Source: Planctomycetaceae bacterium (GTDB taxonomy: Bacteria; Planctomycetota; Planctomycetia; Pirellulales; Pirellulaceae). From it: a stretch of DNA of 9,032 nt. Below the pieces are notes generated by a model that saw only the letters and a program-made list of their open reading frames with translations, was not told where the DNA came from and did no database searches. Where the stretch lies: assembly GCA_007133715.1 (NCBI GenBank), contig SLMF01000593.1:1-9032 (forward strand), given 5' to 3'. Of this stretch, positions 1 to 5,832 are shown piece after piece. The first letter of the stretch is position 1. The number at the start of each line of letters is the position of its first letter. Both the position numbers and the translations under genes were made by a program.

Positions 1-485
1 TCCAGAAGGCCCCCGTGCATGTCCAGAAGGCCCCCGGGCATGTCCAGAAGGCCCCCGTGCATGTCCAGAAGGCCCCCGTGCGGATGCCCCGTCAGCGGGT
101 CGTGAAAGCACCCGCCCCGGTCCAAAAGGCTCCGGTGCATGTCCAAAAGGCCCCCGTGCGGATGCCGCGGCAGCCGCGTGTGCATGTCCAGAAGGCTCCC
201 GCGAAGGCGCCGGTGCATGTGCAAAAGGCCCCCGTGCATGTGCAGAAGGCCCCCGTGCATGTCCAGAAGGCCCCCGCCCAAAAGGCTCCGGTCGATGTGA
301 AGCACGGCGCCCACGTCCAGCGTGATTGGTCGTTGCTGCACCGCATGGCCCATCGTCCGGGTCTCCTAGGGCACCGCCACGCGGTCCAGAAGGGCCATGT
401 CCAGAAAGCTCCCGAACTGAAAGCCCCTGTCCAAAAGGCTCACGTCCAGAAGGCTCACGTCCAGAAGGGCGCTATCCAGAAGTAG
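1..485 (+). CDS. VHVQKAP-repeat basic protein, C-terminal part (5' end outside window)
   Basis: The frame is open from the left edge (first full codon at 3) to a TAG at 483-485, so only the C-terminal ~160 residues are visible and no start can be chosen; the GTG at 15 lies inside a repeat and is not a credible start. The protein is made largely of the heptad VHVQKAP: at least eight copies, at 15, 36, 57, 135, 180, 213, 234 and 255 (the copy at 36 reads GHVQKAP), plus shorter QKAP, VKAP and KAP units. Two VRMPRQ inserts interrupt the array. Near residues 95-125 a less repetitive segment contains DWSLLHRMAHRPGLLGHRH, after which degenerate VQKA/VQKG units run to the end. Composition is extremely rich in Lys, His, Val, Pro and Ala with almost no acidic residues, so it is very basic. 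Function unknown. Repetitive His/Lys/Pro proteins can bind polyanions, metals or nucleic acids, or be extracellular; a signal peptide, if any, would be upstream. That this is a real gene is supported by frame conservation through repeats that vary at synonymous sites (cag/caa, aag/aaa, gcc/gct) and by a hairpin terminator just downstream. Confidence 0.75.
   Translation, partial: QKAPVHVQKAPGHVQKAPVHVQKAPVRMPRQRVVKAPAPVQKAPVHVQKAPVRMPRQPRVHVQKAPAKAPVHVQKAPVHVQKAPVHVQKAPAQKAPVDVKHGAHVQRDWSLLHRMAHRPGLLGHRHAVQKGHVQKAPELKAPVQKAHVQKAHVQKGAIQK
3..294 (+). repeat. 21-bp coding tandem repeat array (VHVQKAP units), main block
   Basis: A 21-bp unit beginning gtgcatgtccagaaggcc recurs in perfect head-to-tail triplets at 15-77 (second copy starting ggg instead of gtg) and at 213-275, with single copies at 135-155 and 180-200. 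Between them lie truncated units and two copies of an 18-bp insert (78-95 and 156-173) encoding VRMPRQ. All length changes are multiples of three, so the frame is never lost. This pattern fits expansion by slippage or unequal recombination under selection to keep the frame. Confidence 0.9.
381..482 (+). repeat. Degenerate VQKA/VQKG repeat block at the gene's 3' end
   Basis: A second, looser block of gtccagaag-type units encodes VQKG, HVQKAP, ELKAP, VQKAH, VQKAH and VQKGA before the stop. Units are 12 to 18 bp rather than 21 bp. The core gtccagaaggctcac occurs twice in a row around 444-473. It shares the VQK core with the main block but is separated from it by about 85 bp of non-repetitive coding sequence. 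Confidence 0.8.
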
Positions 486-699
486 TGGTCGAGGCGCGAC
501 GGTTGCCTGGGAACAAACATTCGGCCCTCGCCGTTACAACGGCGAGGGCTTTTCTTGTGGATCGGTGCTGATTTGCCTTTCGCGGGAACGAAACGGTAGG
601 CCGTGGAAACGGTTGCTCGCCCGTGTCCTTCAGCGGCCTTCGCCGCAAAGCGATTCCCCATCGCACGCCGGGGTCGCGACAGCGCATCCCGGAAACGCG
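486..699. other. Intergenic region between convergent genes
   Basis: This 214-bp gap separates the repeat-protein stop from the mutS stop. Apart from the terminator hairpin at 524-556, only a short hairpin with a 5-bp stem (633-637 with 642-646, tetraloop CTTC) was seen, without a T tract. No convincing gene is present: open frames here have no family resemblance and overlap in several frames. Confidence 0.6.
524..556 (+). terminator. Intrinsic terminator between convergent genes, possibly bidirectional
   Basis: A perfect inverted repeat pairs 524-535 with 538-549: GCCCTCGCCG against CGGCGAGGGC, with two further T-A pairs possible at the top, leaving a realistic loop of about six bases (TTACAA). 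On the plus strand it is followed directly by TTTTCTT (550-556), the classic Rho-independent layout, 38 bp after the stop of the VHVQKAP-repeat gene. On the minus strand the sequence after the stem reads roughly CGAATGTTTGTTC, a weaker T-rich run, so it might also end mutS transcripts about 150 nt past that stop. Confidence 0.85.
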
Positions 700-3315
700 T
701 TACGAGGGCTGGTCCAGCTGTTCCTTCCAATATCGGATCAATTCGAAGGCCTGCAGAGGCGTTCTGTCGGTCAGATCGACTTTTCGAATCTCGTCTAAAA
801 GAGGATGTTCAGCGGGACCGAAAAGGGTCAGTTGGATATCGCCGCCACGGCGACGGCGCGGTCGGCTCGCGATCTTCGGCCGGCCGTCCCGATCCAAGTG
901 CTCGGATTCGAGTTGAGCCAGGATCTGCTTGGCCCGCTCGTTGACTTCCGGCGGCACGCCGGCCAGTCGAGCGACATGGATGCCGTAGCTCTTGTCTGCG
1001 GCTCCCGGCACGATTTTGTGCAGGAAGGCGATGTTCTCTTCCCATTCTTTGACCGCCACGTTCAGGTTCCGCACGCCGGGCAACGAACTCTCCAAGTCTG
1101 TCAACTCGTGATAGTGGGTGGCGAACAGCGTACGGCAGCCCAGCTGGTCATGGATATGCTCGATGATCGCCCAAGCCAGCGAGACACCATCGTAGGTGCT
1201 GGTTCCGCGGCCGATTTCATCCAAAATAACCAGACTGCGGTCGGTCGCCGTATTAAGGATCCGGGCGGTTTCGGTCATTTCGACCATGAACGTACTCTGG
1301 CCGCGAGCCAATTCGTCGCTGGCCCCAACCCGCGCGAAGATGCGGTCCGCGATCCCGATCGTCGCTTTCCGTGCCGGTACGAACGATCCCATCTGGGCCA
1401 TCAGTGTCAACAAGGCAACTTGGCGAATATAAGTGCTTTTGCCGGCCATGTTGGGCCCGGTGATCAACAGGATCGTCCCCTGTTCGTTGCCCGCCTCGGT
1501 GTCGTTGGGGACGAAAGTTCCCTCCGGCTCGGTGACGTCTAGAACCGCGTGGCGTCCCTCCACGATGTTCAGGACCGGTTCCTCCACGATCTGGGGTCGG
1601 CAATAGCCTCGATGGCGGGCCAGTTCCGCTAAACCGGCCAAGACATCCAGTTGGGCCAGGACGTCGGCCGTGGCCTGCAATCGCCGGGCGGCCGCCGCTA
1701 CAACATCCCGCAGTTCCAGGAACAATTCGTACTCGAGTTCCTGGGCCTTCTCGTCGGCCGTCAGCACCTGCTCTTCGTATTCCTTCAACTCGGGGGTGAT
1801 ATAGCGTTCGGCGTTCTTCAGCGTCTGTTTACGGATAAAGTTCTCGGGAACCCGATCCCGATGGGTGTTCGTCACTTCGATGTAGTAGCCGAAGACCTTG
1901 TTGAAGCCAACTTTCAGATTGGGGATCCCCGAATGGGCCACGGCATCGGCCTGATAGCGTGCGATCCATTGTTTTCCGCCGGCCGCCAGTTCGCGGAGGC
2001 GATCCAGTTCCGGATCGAACCCCTCGCGAATCAAGCCGCCGTCTCGGGGGGAAAGGGGGCAATCGGTGACCAAAGCCGATTCCAGCTCGCCCCGCACCTC
2101 GGGACACAGGTCCAATTCGGCCTCCAGACGGCAGAGCAGGGCGCTGCGGCGAGCGGTCAAGCGGGCTTTCAGTTGTGGCAGACCGGCCAGCGTGCGGCCG
2201 ATGAAGTTCAGATCGCGGGGCGAAGCGCGCCCCGTTGTCACGCGAGCCAGCAGACGCTGCAAATCGTAAACGCCCCGCAGGTAATCGCGAATCTGACCTC
2301 GCAACGCGTCCTCGTTGACCAACTCCTCCACCGCATCCAAACGAGCAGCGATCTGCTGGGCATCGGTCAGCGGGTTGCTGAGCCAGTCGCCCAACTGGCG
2401 AGCCCCCATCGCGGTGGTGGTCCGATCCAGCACGGCGACCAGCGAGCCCTCTCGGTTGCCGCCACGGATCGTGCGTGTCAATTCCAAACTGCGGCGGGTG
2501 GCTCCGTCGATCTCCAAACAACTGCCCGGCCGGTAGGACAGCAAACGGTCGATGTGGTCCAGCGACGTCTTCTGCGTTTCCCGCAGGTAATCCAGCACGG
2601 CACCCGCCGCGCGGATCGCCAGCCGATCGTCCGCGTCGAACCCGAAGCCCTCCAGGCTGAACGTCTGGAAATGCTGAGCCAACAGCTTTTGGGCCTGGTC
2701 GAGGGCAAAAGCCCAAGCCGGTCGGCGAGTGACCAGCAATTCCGGCAATTGCCGTTCCACCAGCCGTTCTTCGTCCTCGCTGACCAAGCATTCCGAGGGT
2801 CCGAGCCGGGCCAGTTGATCGATCAATTGATTCGCGGGAAACACGGCCGCCTGAAATTGGCCGATCGACAGTTCGGCCCAGGCCACGCCCACCCGCCCGG
2901 CATCCGATGCTTCCTTACCGGCCGGGACCGCCACCGCCACCAGGAAGTTGCGCTCCCGCGGATCCAGCAGGGCTTCGTCCGTCAGTGTTCCGGGCGTGAC
3001 TACCCGAGTCACCTCCCGTCGGACCAACCCTTTGGCCTGTTTCGGATCCTCGACCTGTTCGCACACCGCAGCTCGGAAGCCGGCCGCAATAAGTTTGGCC
3101 AAGTAGGAGTCTAACTGATGGTGTGGAAAACCCGCCATGGGTGCTGCGTTTTCACCCTTATCTCGGCTGGTAAGTGTCAGTCCCAAGACGCGGGCAGCCG
3201 TTTTGGCATCTTCATGGAACAGTTCATAAAAATCCCCCATCCGGAAAAGCAGCAGGGCATCGCCACACACTGCTTTCGCGTCCTCGTACTGCTGCATCAT
3301 CGGTGTCTTGGCCAT
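700..3315 (-). CDS. mutS: DNA mismatch repair protein MutS
   Basis: MutS recognises base mismatches and small loops and uses ATP to recruit downstream repair factors. The 871-residue product matches the usual bacterial length. It begins MAKTPMMQQYEDAK, like the conserved TPMMQQY start of the family. The mismatch-wedge motif Phe-x-Glu is in MGDFYELF (Phe29, Glu31). The ATPase domain holds Walker A GPNMAGKST (about 620-628), the signature STFMVEM (about 674-680), Walker B LVILDEIGRGTS (Asp699-Glu700) and THYHEL (about 733-738). Near the C-terminus is QLTLF (about 828-832), a canonical beta-clamp-binding motif, preceded by a polybasic stretch RPRRRRGG; the tail (TPLQAFELIRYWKEQL) resembles the MutS C-terminal oligomerisation helix pair. 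The start at 3315 was chosen because the frame continues 66 codons upstream without family resemblance and overlaps the divergent gene. No Shine-Dalgarno precedes it. No mutL is in the window. All key residues are intact, so the protein should be functional. Confidence 0.98.
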   Translation of the reverse strand: MAKTPMMQQYEDAKAVCGDALLLFRMGDFYELFHEDAKTAARVLGLTLTSRDKGENAAPMAGFPHHQLDSYLAKLIAAGFRAAVCEQVEDPKQAKGLVRREVTRVVTPGTLTDEALLDPRERNFLVAVAVPAGKEASDAGRVGVAWAELSIGQFQAAVFPANQLIDQLARLGPSECLVSEDEERLVERQLPELLVTRRPAWAFALDQAQKLLAQHFQTFSLEGFGFDADDRLAIRAAGAVLDYLRETQKTSLDHIDRLLSYRPGSCLEIDGATRRSLELTRTIRGGNREGSLVAVLDRTTTAMGARQLGDWLSNPLTDAQQIAARLDAVEELVNEDALRGQIRDYLRGVYDLQRLLARVTTGRASPRDLNFIGRTLAGLPQLKARLTARRSALLCRLEAELDLCPEVRGELESALVTDCPLSPRDGGLIREGFDPELDRLRELAAGGKQWIARYQADAVAHSGIPNLKVGFNKVFGYYIEVTNTHRDRVPENFIRKQTLKNAERYITPELKEYEEQVLTADEKAQELEYELFLELRDVVAAAARRLQATADVLAQLDVLAGLAELARHRGYCRPQIVEEPVLNIVEGRHAVLDVTEPEGTFVPNDTEAGNEQGTILLITGPNMAGKSTYIRQVALLTLMAQMGSFVPARKATIGIADRIFARVGASDELARGQSTFMVEMTETARILNTATDRSLVILDEIGRGTSTYDGVSLAWAIIEHIHDQLGCRTLFATHYHELTDLESSLPGVRNLNVAVKEWEENIAFLHKIVPGAADKSYGIHVARLAGVPPEVNERAKQILAQLESEHLDRDGRPKIASRPRRRRGGDIQLTLFGPAEHPLLDEIRKVDLTDRTPLQAFELIRYWKEQLDQPS

Positions 3316-3323
3316 AGCGGGGA

Positions 3324-3332
3324 ATGCTAGCA
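3324..3332 (-). promoter_or_regulatory. Putative extended -10 promoter of mutS
   Basis: On the minus strand the sequence TGC-TAGCAT matches an extended -10 element (TGn followed by a hexamer agreeing with TATAAT at 4 of 6 positions). It ends 8 nt before the mutS ATG, so transcription would start at or within a few bases of the start codon. No good -35 is visible 16-18 bp upstream, which is tolerated by extended -10 promoters. Assigned by eye from the bacterial housekeeping-sigma consensus. Confidence 0.4.
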
Positions 3333-3375
3333 ATCCGGGTCGGACGTGGGGAGGGGGGGCCGCGTTTTTCTCGCG

Positions 3376-3404
3376 TTGACCCGCAGGGCGGTTTGCGATA
3401 TCGT
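3376..3404 (+). promoter_or_regulatory. Putative sigma70-type promoter of the CX4CH-protein gene
   Basis: TTGACC (3376-3381, 5 of 6 to TTGACA) is followed after exactly 17 bp by TATCGT (3399-3404, 4 of 6 to TATAAT). The -10 ends 8 nt before the ATG at 3413, so the predicted start of transcription is about 3411, leaving essentially no leader. The intervening bases are pyrimidines (cccctccc) and offer no Shine-Dalgarno, which is consistent with a leaderless message. Confidence 0.5.
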
Positions 3405-3412
3405 CCCCTCCC

Positions 3413-4630
3413 ATGAACTCCTTTGCGACGCTCGTGATCGTGTGCTGGTTGTCGGCCGCCGGAACGCCGGAGCCCGAACTGGCTCCGCGCGACGGCGTCC
3501 TGGTCCTGGACAATGGGGGGGTGTTGTCGGGCCGCGTGACTCGGGCGGGCGATTACTATCTGGTGACCGTCGGTTCGCGAAGCGAGATACGGGTTCCGGT
3601 TCGCGACGTGGATTTGTACTGTGACGGTTTAGAAGAAGCCTATCGTCAGCTGCGAGCGCGGGTCGAGCCCGAGGACCTCTCGGGACGCTTGGACTTGGCC
3701 GACTGGTGTTTACGTCAAGGTTTAACGGGAGCGGCGGCCGATGAATTGCTTGAAGTGATGGCTCGCCAACCGGGCCACATCCGGCTTCCCGGTCTGGTCC
3801 GCCGTTTGAACACGGCGATCGAGCCGCCTCGACAACGTGCCGCTGCACAAACGCCCTCGGAACGGCCGCTGGGGCTGGAGCAACTGGATCGTTTCTCACG
3901 CGGCTTGCCCGCGGCAACCGTCGAACAGTTCACGACGCAAGTCCAGCCCTTGCTGTTCAATCGTTGCGGCGGCAGCGGCTGCCACGGCGGACACAGCAGC
4001 ACGGATTTCCGGCTGATCCGCCCTAGCGGGGCGGCCGCGATCAGTCGCCGATTCACCCAACGCAATCTCTATTCGGTCCTACAACAGGTGGACAGCGAGA
4101 CGCCCGAGTTGAGTCCCTTGCTTCGCCAAGCGTCCACACCCCATGGGGGACGGCAGACCGCCATGCTCGGGTCCCGCGAGAAGGAGCAATTCGAACTGCT
4201 CGCAGCCTGGGTCCGCCGCGCCGTGCGTCCCGAGTCAAAGGAACGGAAGGAGACGGACGAGTTCACGGTCGGCAGCCCGGCAGCACGCGAGGTCCGGCCG
4301 GCCTACGCCGAGGTTCCTGCCGAAGACTCCGCCAGATACGTACAGCCTGCCCAGTATCTCGAGCCCGATGAAGCACGCCGCTTGCCCACCGCCGATGGCC
4401 AGCCGCAATTCGTACCGCGCGACCCGTTCGATCCCGAGATCTTTAATCGCCGCTACCGAACCTCGCAGACCGCACGCCAGAAGGTGGGGGAAATGGAAGA
4501 AGCGGAACGCCCGGCGGCTGCGGAAGTGCTGTTTCGAGGCGAACCCGCAACCCCGCTGGTGGCACCGATCGAGCTGCCGGTCGAGCATCGGACGTTCCCG
4601 CCGCCCGCCACCCCGTCCACGGAACATTAA
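3413..4630 (+). CDS. Secreted protein with a cytochrome-c-like CX4CH motif, planctomycete type
   Basis: 405 residues, function not established. Residues 1-17 form a short signal peptide (hydrophobic FATLVIVCWLSAAG), so the protein is probably exported. Residues ~26-68 are a small beta-rich segment (VLVLDNGGVLSGRV...YYLVTVG), and ~75-135 are helical and TPR-like. The central region ~172-270 reads FTTQVQPLLFNRCGGSGCHGG (Cys185, Cys190, His191), then SPLL, PHGG (His244), MLG (Met251) and ELLAAWVRRAV. That order resembles the planctomycete cytochrome-c (PSCyt1-like) layout of a V-P-L...CxxCHG motif, a later LL pair and a terminal W-hydrophobic helix, but with four rather than two residues between the cysteines. 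His244 or Met251 could be a distal heme ligand. The last ~130 residues are charged and Pro-rich, probably disordered, with no domain seen. The start is fixed by the signal peptide and the promoter 8 nt upstream. Divergent from mutS, convergent with the membrane-protein gene. Heme attachment is inference; the motif could instead be a structural disulfide or metal site. Confidence 0.8.
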   Translation: MNSFATLVIVCWLSAAGTPEPELAPRDGVLVLDNGGVLSGRVTRAGDYYLVTVGSRSEIRVPVRDVDLYCDGLEEAYRQLRARVEPEDLSGRLDLADWCLRQGLTGAAADELLEVMARQPGHIRLPGLVRRLNTAIEPPRQRAAAQTPSERPLGLEQLDRFSRGLPAATVEQFTTQVQPLLFNRCGGSGCHGGHSSTDFRLIRPSGAAAISRRFTQRNLYSVLQQVDSETPELSPLLRQASTPHGGRQTAMLGSREKEQFELLAAWVRRAVRPESKERKETDEFTVGSPAAREVRPAYAEVPAEDSARYVQPAQYLEPDEARRLPTADGQPQFVPRDPFDPEIFNRRYRTSQTARQKVGEMEEAERPAAAEVLFRGEPATPLVAPIELPVEHRTFPPPATPSTEH

Positions 4631-4853
4631 GAACCAGCTGGCGGCACAGTCTCTTGAAAACGGCGGCCCACTGGCAGATCATGGAGGCGGTAGCAATCGG
4701 GCCCGAGCTGAAGACGGAGGAAACGAGATACGGTGCAAGCTGCGATGCGGTTGCCTTGGAATGCTGCCGCTGGGCTTGCTGGCTTGGACGGCATCAGCCG
4801 GGCGTGGGCGGAGCCGGTTCATGCCGATTCCAAAAGAAGTCTTCACGAGCGTC
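4631..4853. other. Convergent intergenic region without clear terminator
   Basis: This 223-bp gap lies between two genes that converge on it. It contains short palindromes (CCAGCTGG at 4634-4641 and TCGGGCCCGA at 4697-4706) and an imperfect hairpin (CGGCAT 4789-4794 with ATGCCG 4821-4826, plus CCGG 4798-4801 with CCGG 4814-4817). None is followed by a T run on either strand. One plus-strand frame reads like a signal peptide followed by FMPIPKEV, possibly a gene relic. No confident gene. Confidence 0.5.
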
Positions 4854-5783
4854 TCACCCCGCGGTTGCCTCATGGTCCTGCCCCTCCAAGGCTGCCTCCG
4901 CCGCCATTGCCTCTTCGACCGCTGCCTCCGCCGCCATCGCTTCTGCGGCTGCTTGGCAGGCTTTTTCACACAGCCAAGCGGCGGTCTCGCGGGCAATGGC
5001 CGCGTGGGCGAACAGGGGACGCGCCTGCTCCGAGACGGCTCCCTTCTCATCAACGGTATAAGTGACGGCCTGAGCCGTCAGGTAGCCCGTCTCTTCACAC
5101 TCCGGGCACAGACTCAGATCCAGTCGGATGGCACGGCCCTGCGAGTCCACTCCGAAAGGCAACTGGTCCAGCGCTCCCAGGTCGCCCTCTTCGACACGCT
5201 GCCAGACGGGAGCGTCCGCGTCGCTGGCCAAGTGCAACAGCCCCTGCTTGACCTCGTGCCACAGCTGGCATTTCTCGCAATAAGCCAAATTCGCGGTCCA
5301 ACTGCGGCCCACAAAGACCGAGATCGCCAGCACCAGAATCGCTTCGGTCAACCACACCGCCGCCAAGGCCGGCCCCGTCAAGGCCGCCCCGCCATCCAAC
5401 GACCAGGAGCCGTTCTCGTAAAGAAAATTCAGGTAGGCCCACAGGAAGAAAGGATGGAAACCCAGCAGGCCCACCTCGGTACCCAGCCGAGCCACGGCGT
5501 CCCAGGCCCACGCGGTGTACAGCCCCATCCCGCCCATCAGCAGACCAAAGACCGTCAACAGCCGGTTGTTTCGCAGTCGGCCCTTCATGGCCACCCAGCC
5601 CACCGTCGTGCCGAGCAACCAGCTGTAGCCCAGCGTCAGCAGGACGCTGACGTAAACCAGGGGGATATAGACGATGCCGAACGCGTAGACAACGCCACCC
5701 AACAGAGTTAACGGAATGCCTGTGGCCAGCAGCAGGAGCACTGCGTTCAGGGGGCAGGCTCCCGAGGGTTTGTAGAATTCCAT
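4854..5783 (-). CDS. Polytopic membrane protein with two CxxC pairs and Ala/Glu-rich tail
   Basis: 309 residues; I do not recognise a named family. The N-terminal half is hydrophobic with about four membrane segments (roughly 13-35, 37-64, 73-95 and 136-158) and an additional aromatic stretch at 108-121 (GFHPFFLWAYLNFLY). After the last segment a soluble domain carries CEKC (169-172) and CPEC (226-229), the pairing expected of a zinc-ribbon-like site split by about 55 residues. The C-terminal ~40 residues are Ala/Glu-rich and helical, containing a duplicated 10-residue unit (EEAMAAEAA-like). The opening MEFYKPSGACP is polar and has no cleavable signal. The start at 5783 is supported by GAGG seven nt upstream. 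It follows the 998-residue gene by 49 bp on the same strand, so co-transcription is likely. Zinc binding and a role in the envelope are inferences. Confidence 0.85.
   Translation of the reverse strand: MEFYKPSGACPLNAVLLLLATGIPLTLLGGVVYAFGIVYIPLVYVSVLLTLGYSWLLGTTVGWVAMKGRLRNNRLLTVFGLLMGGMGLYTAWAWDAVARLGTEVGLLGFHPFFLWAYLNFLYENGSWSLDGGAALTGPALAAVWLTEAILVLAISVFVGRSWTANLAYCEKCQLWHEVKQGLLHLASDADAPVWQRVEEGDLGALDQLPFGVDSQGRAIRLDLSLCPECEETGYLTAQAVTYTVDEKGAVSEQARPLFAHAAIARETAAWLCEKACQAAAEAMAAEAAVEEAMAAEAALEGQDHEATAG
4891..4950 (-). repeat. 30-bp in-frame tandem duplication in the membrane-protein tail
   Basis: Bases 4891-4920 and 4921-4950 align at 25 of 30 positions, with the first 17 (gctgcctccgccgccat) identical. 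On the minus strand this encodes two successive Ala/Glu-rich decapeptides around residues 278-298. The differences are a mixture of synonymous and conservative changes, so the duplication is not brand new. Confidence 0.85.
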
Positions 5784-5790
5784 CGCGAAT

Positions 5791-5794
5791 CCTC
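5791..5794 (-). promoter_or_regulatory. Ribosome binding site of the membrane-protein gene
   Basis: GAGG within ggcGAGGattcgcg on the minus strand lies 7 nt before the ATG at 5783. It is one of the few usable Shine-Dalgarno sequences in the window, as expected for an internal operon gene that cannot use a leaderless start. Confidence 0.6.
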
Positions 5795-5832
5795 GCCGTC
5801 AGGAAGAAAAGAAGAGTCTCCAAGCCAGTTTA

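Noticed and set aside
1..300. CRISPR-like array
   Set aside because: Repeats are contiguous 21-bp coding units with no unique spacers and no cas genes nearby.
92..346. Minus-strand Cys/Thr-rich frame (CTGAF repeats)
   Set aside because: It is the mirror of the VHVQKAP repeats; the plus frame is longer, runs off the edge, and has a terminator downstream.
633..646. Hairpin as a mutS terminator
   Set aside because: Stem of only 5 bp and no T run on either strand.
1651..3114. 487-residue plus-strand frame
   Set aside because: Antisense to mutS throughout, with no family resemblance; a shadow of high-GC codon use.
3316..3513. N-terminal extension of MutS from upstream start codons (including an ATG at 3414)
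   Set aside because: The extension is not conserved in MutS, would overlap the divergent gene, and the family start MAKTPMMQQY is at 3315.
4789..4826. Hairpin as a terminator for the convergent genes
   Set aside because: Imperfect stem with three internal mismatches and no T run on either side.
4143..5711. 522-residue plus-strand frame
   Set aside because: Overlaps the 3' end of one gene and lies antisense to the membrane-protein gene; composition is Arg/Gln/His-rich shadow sequence.
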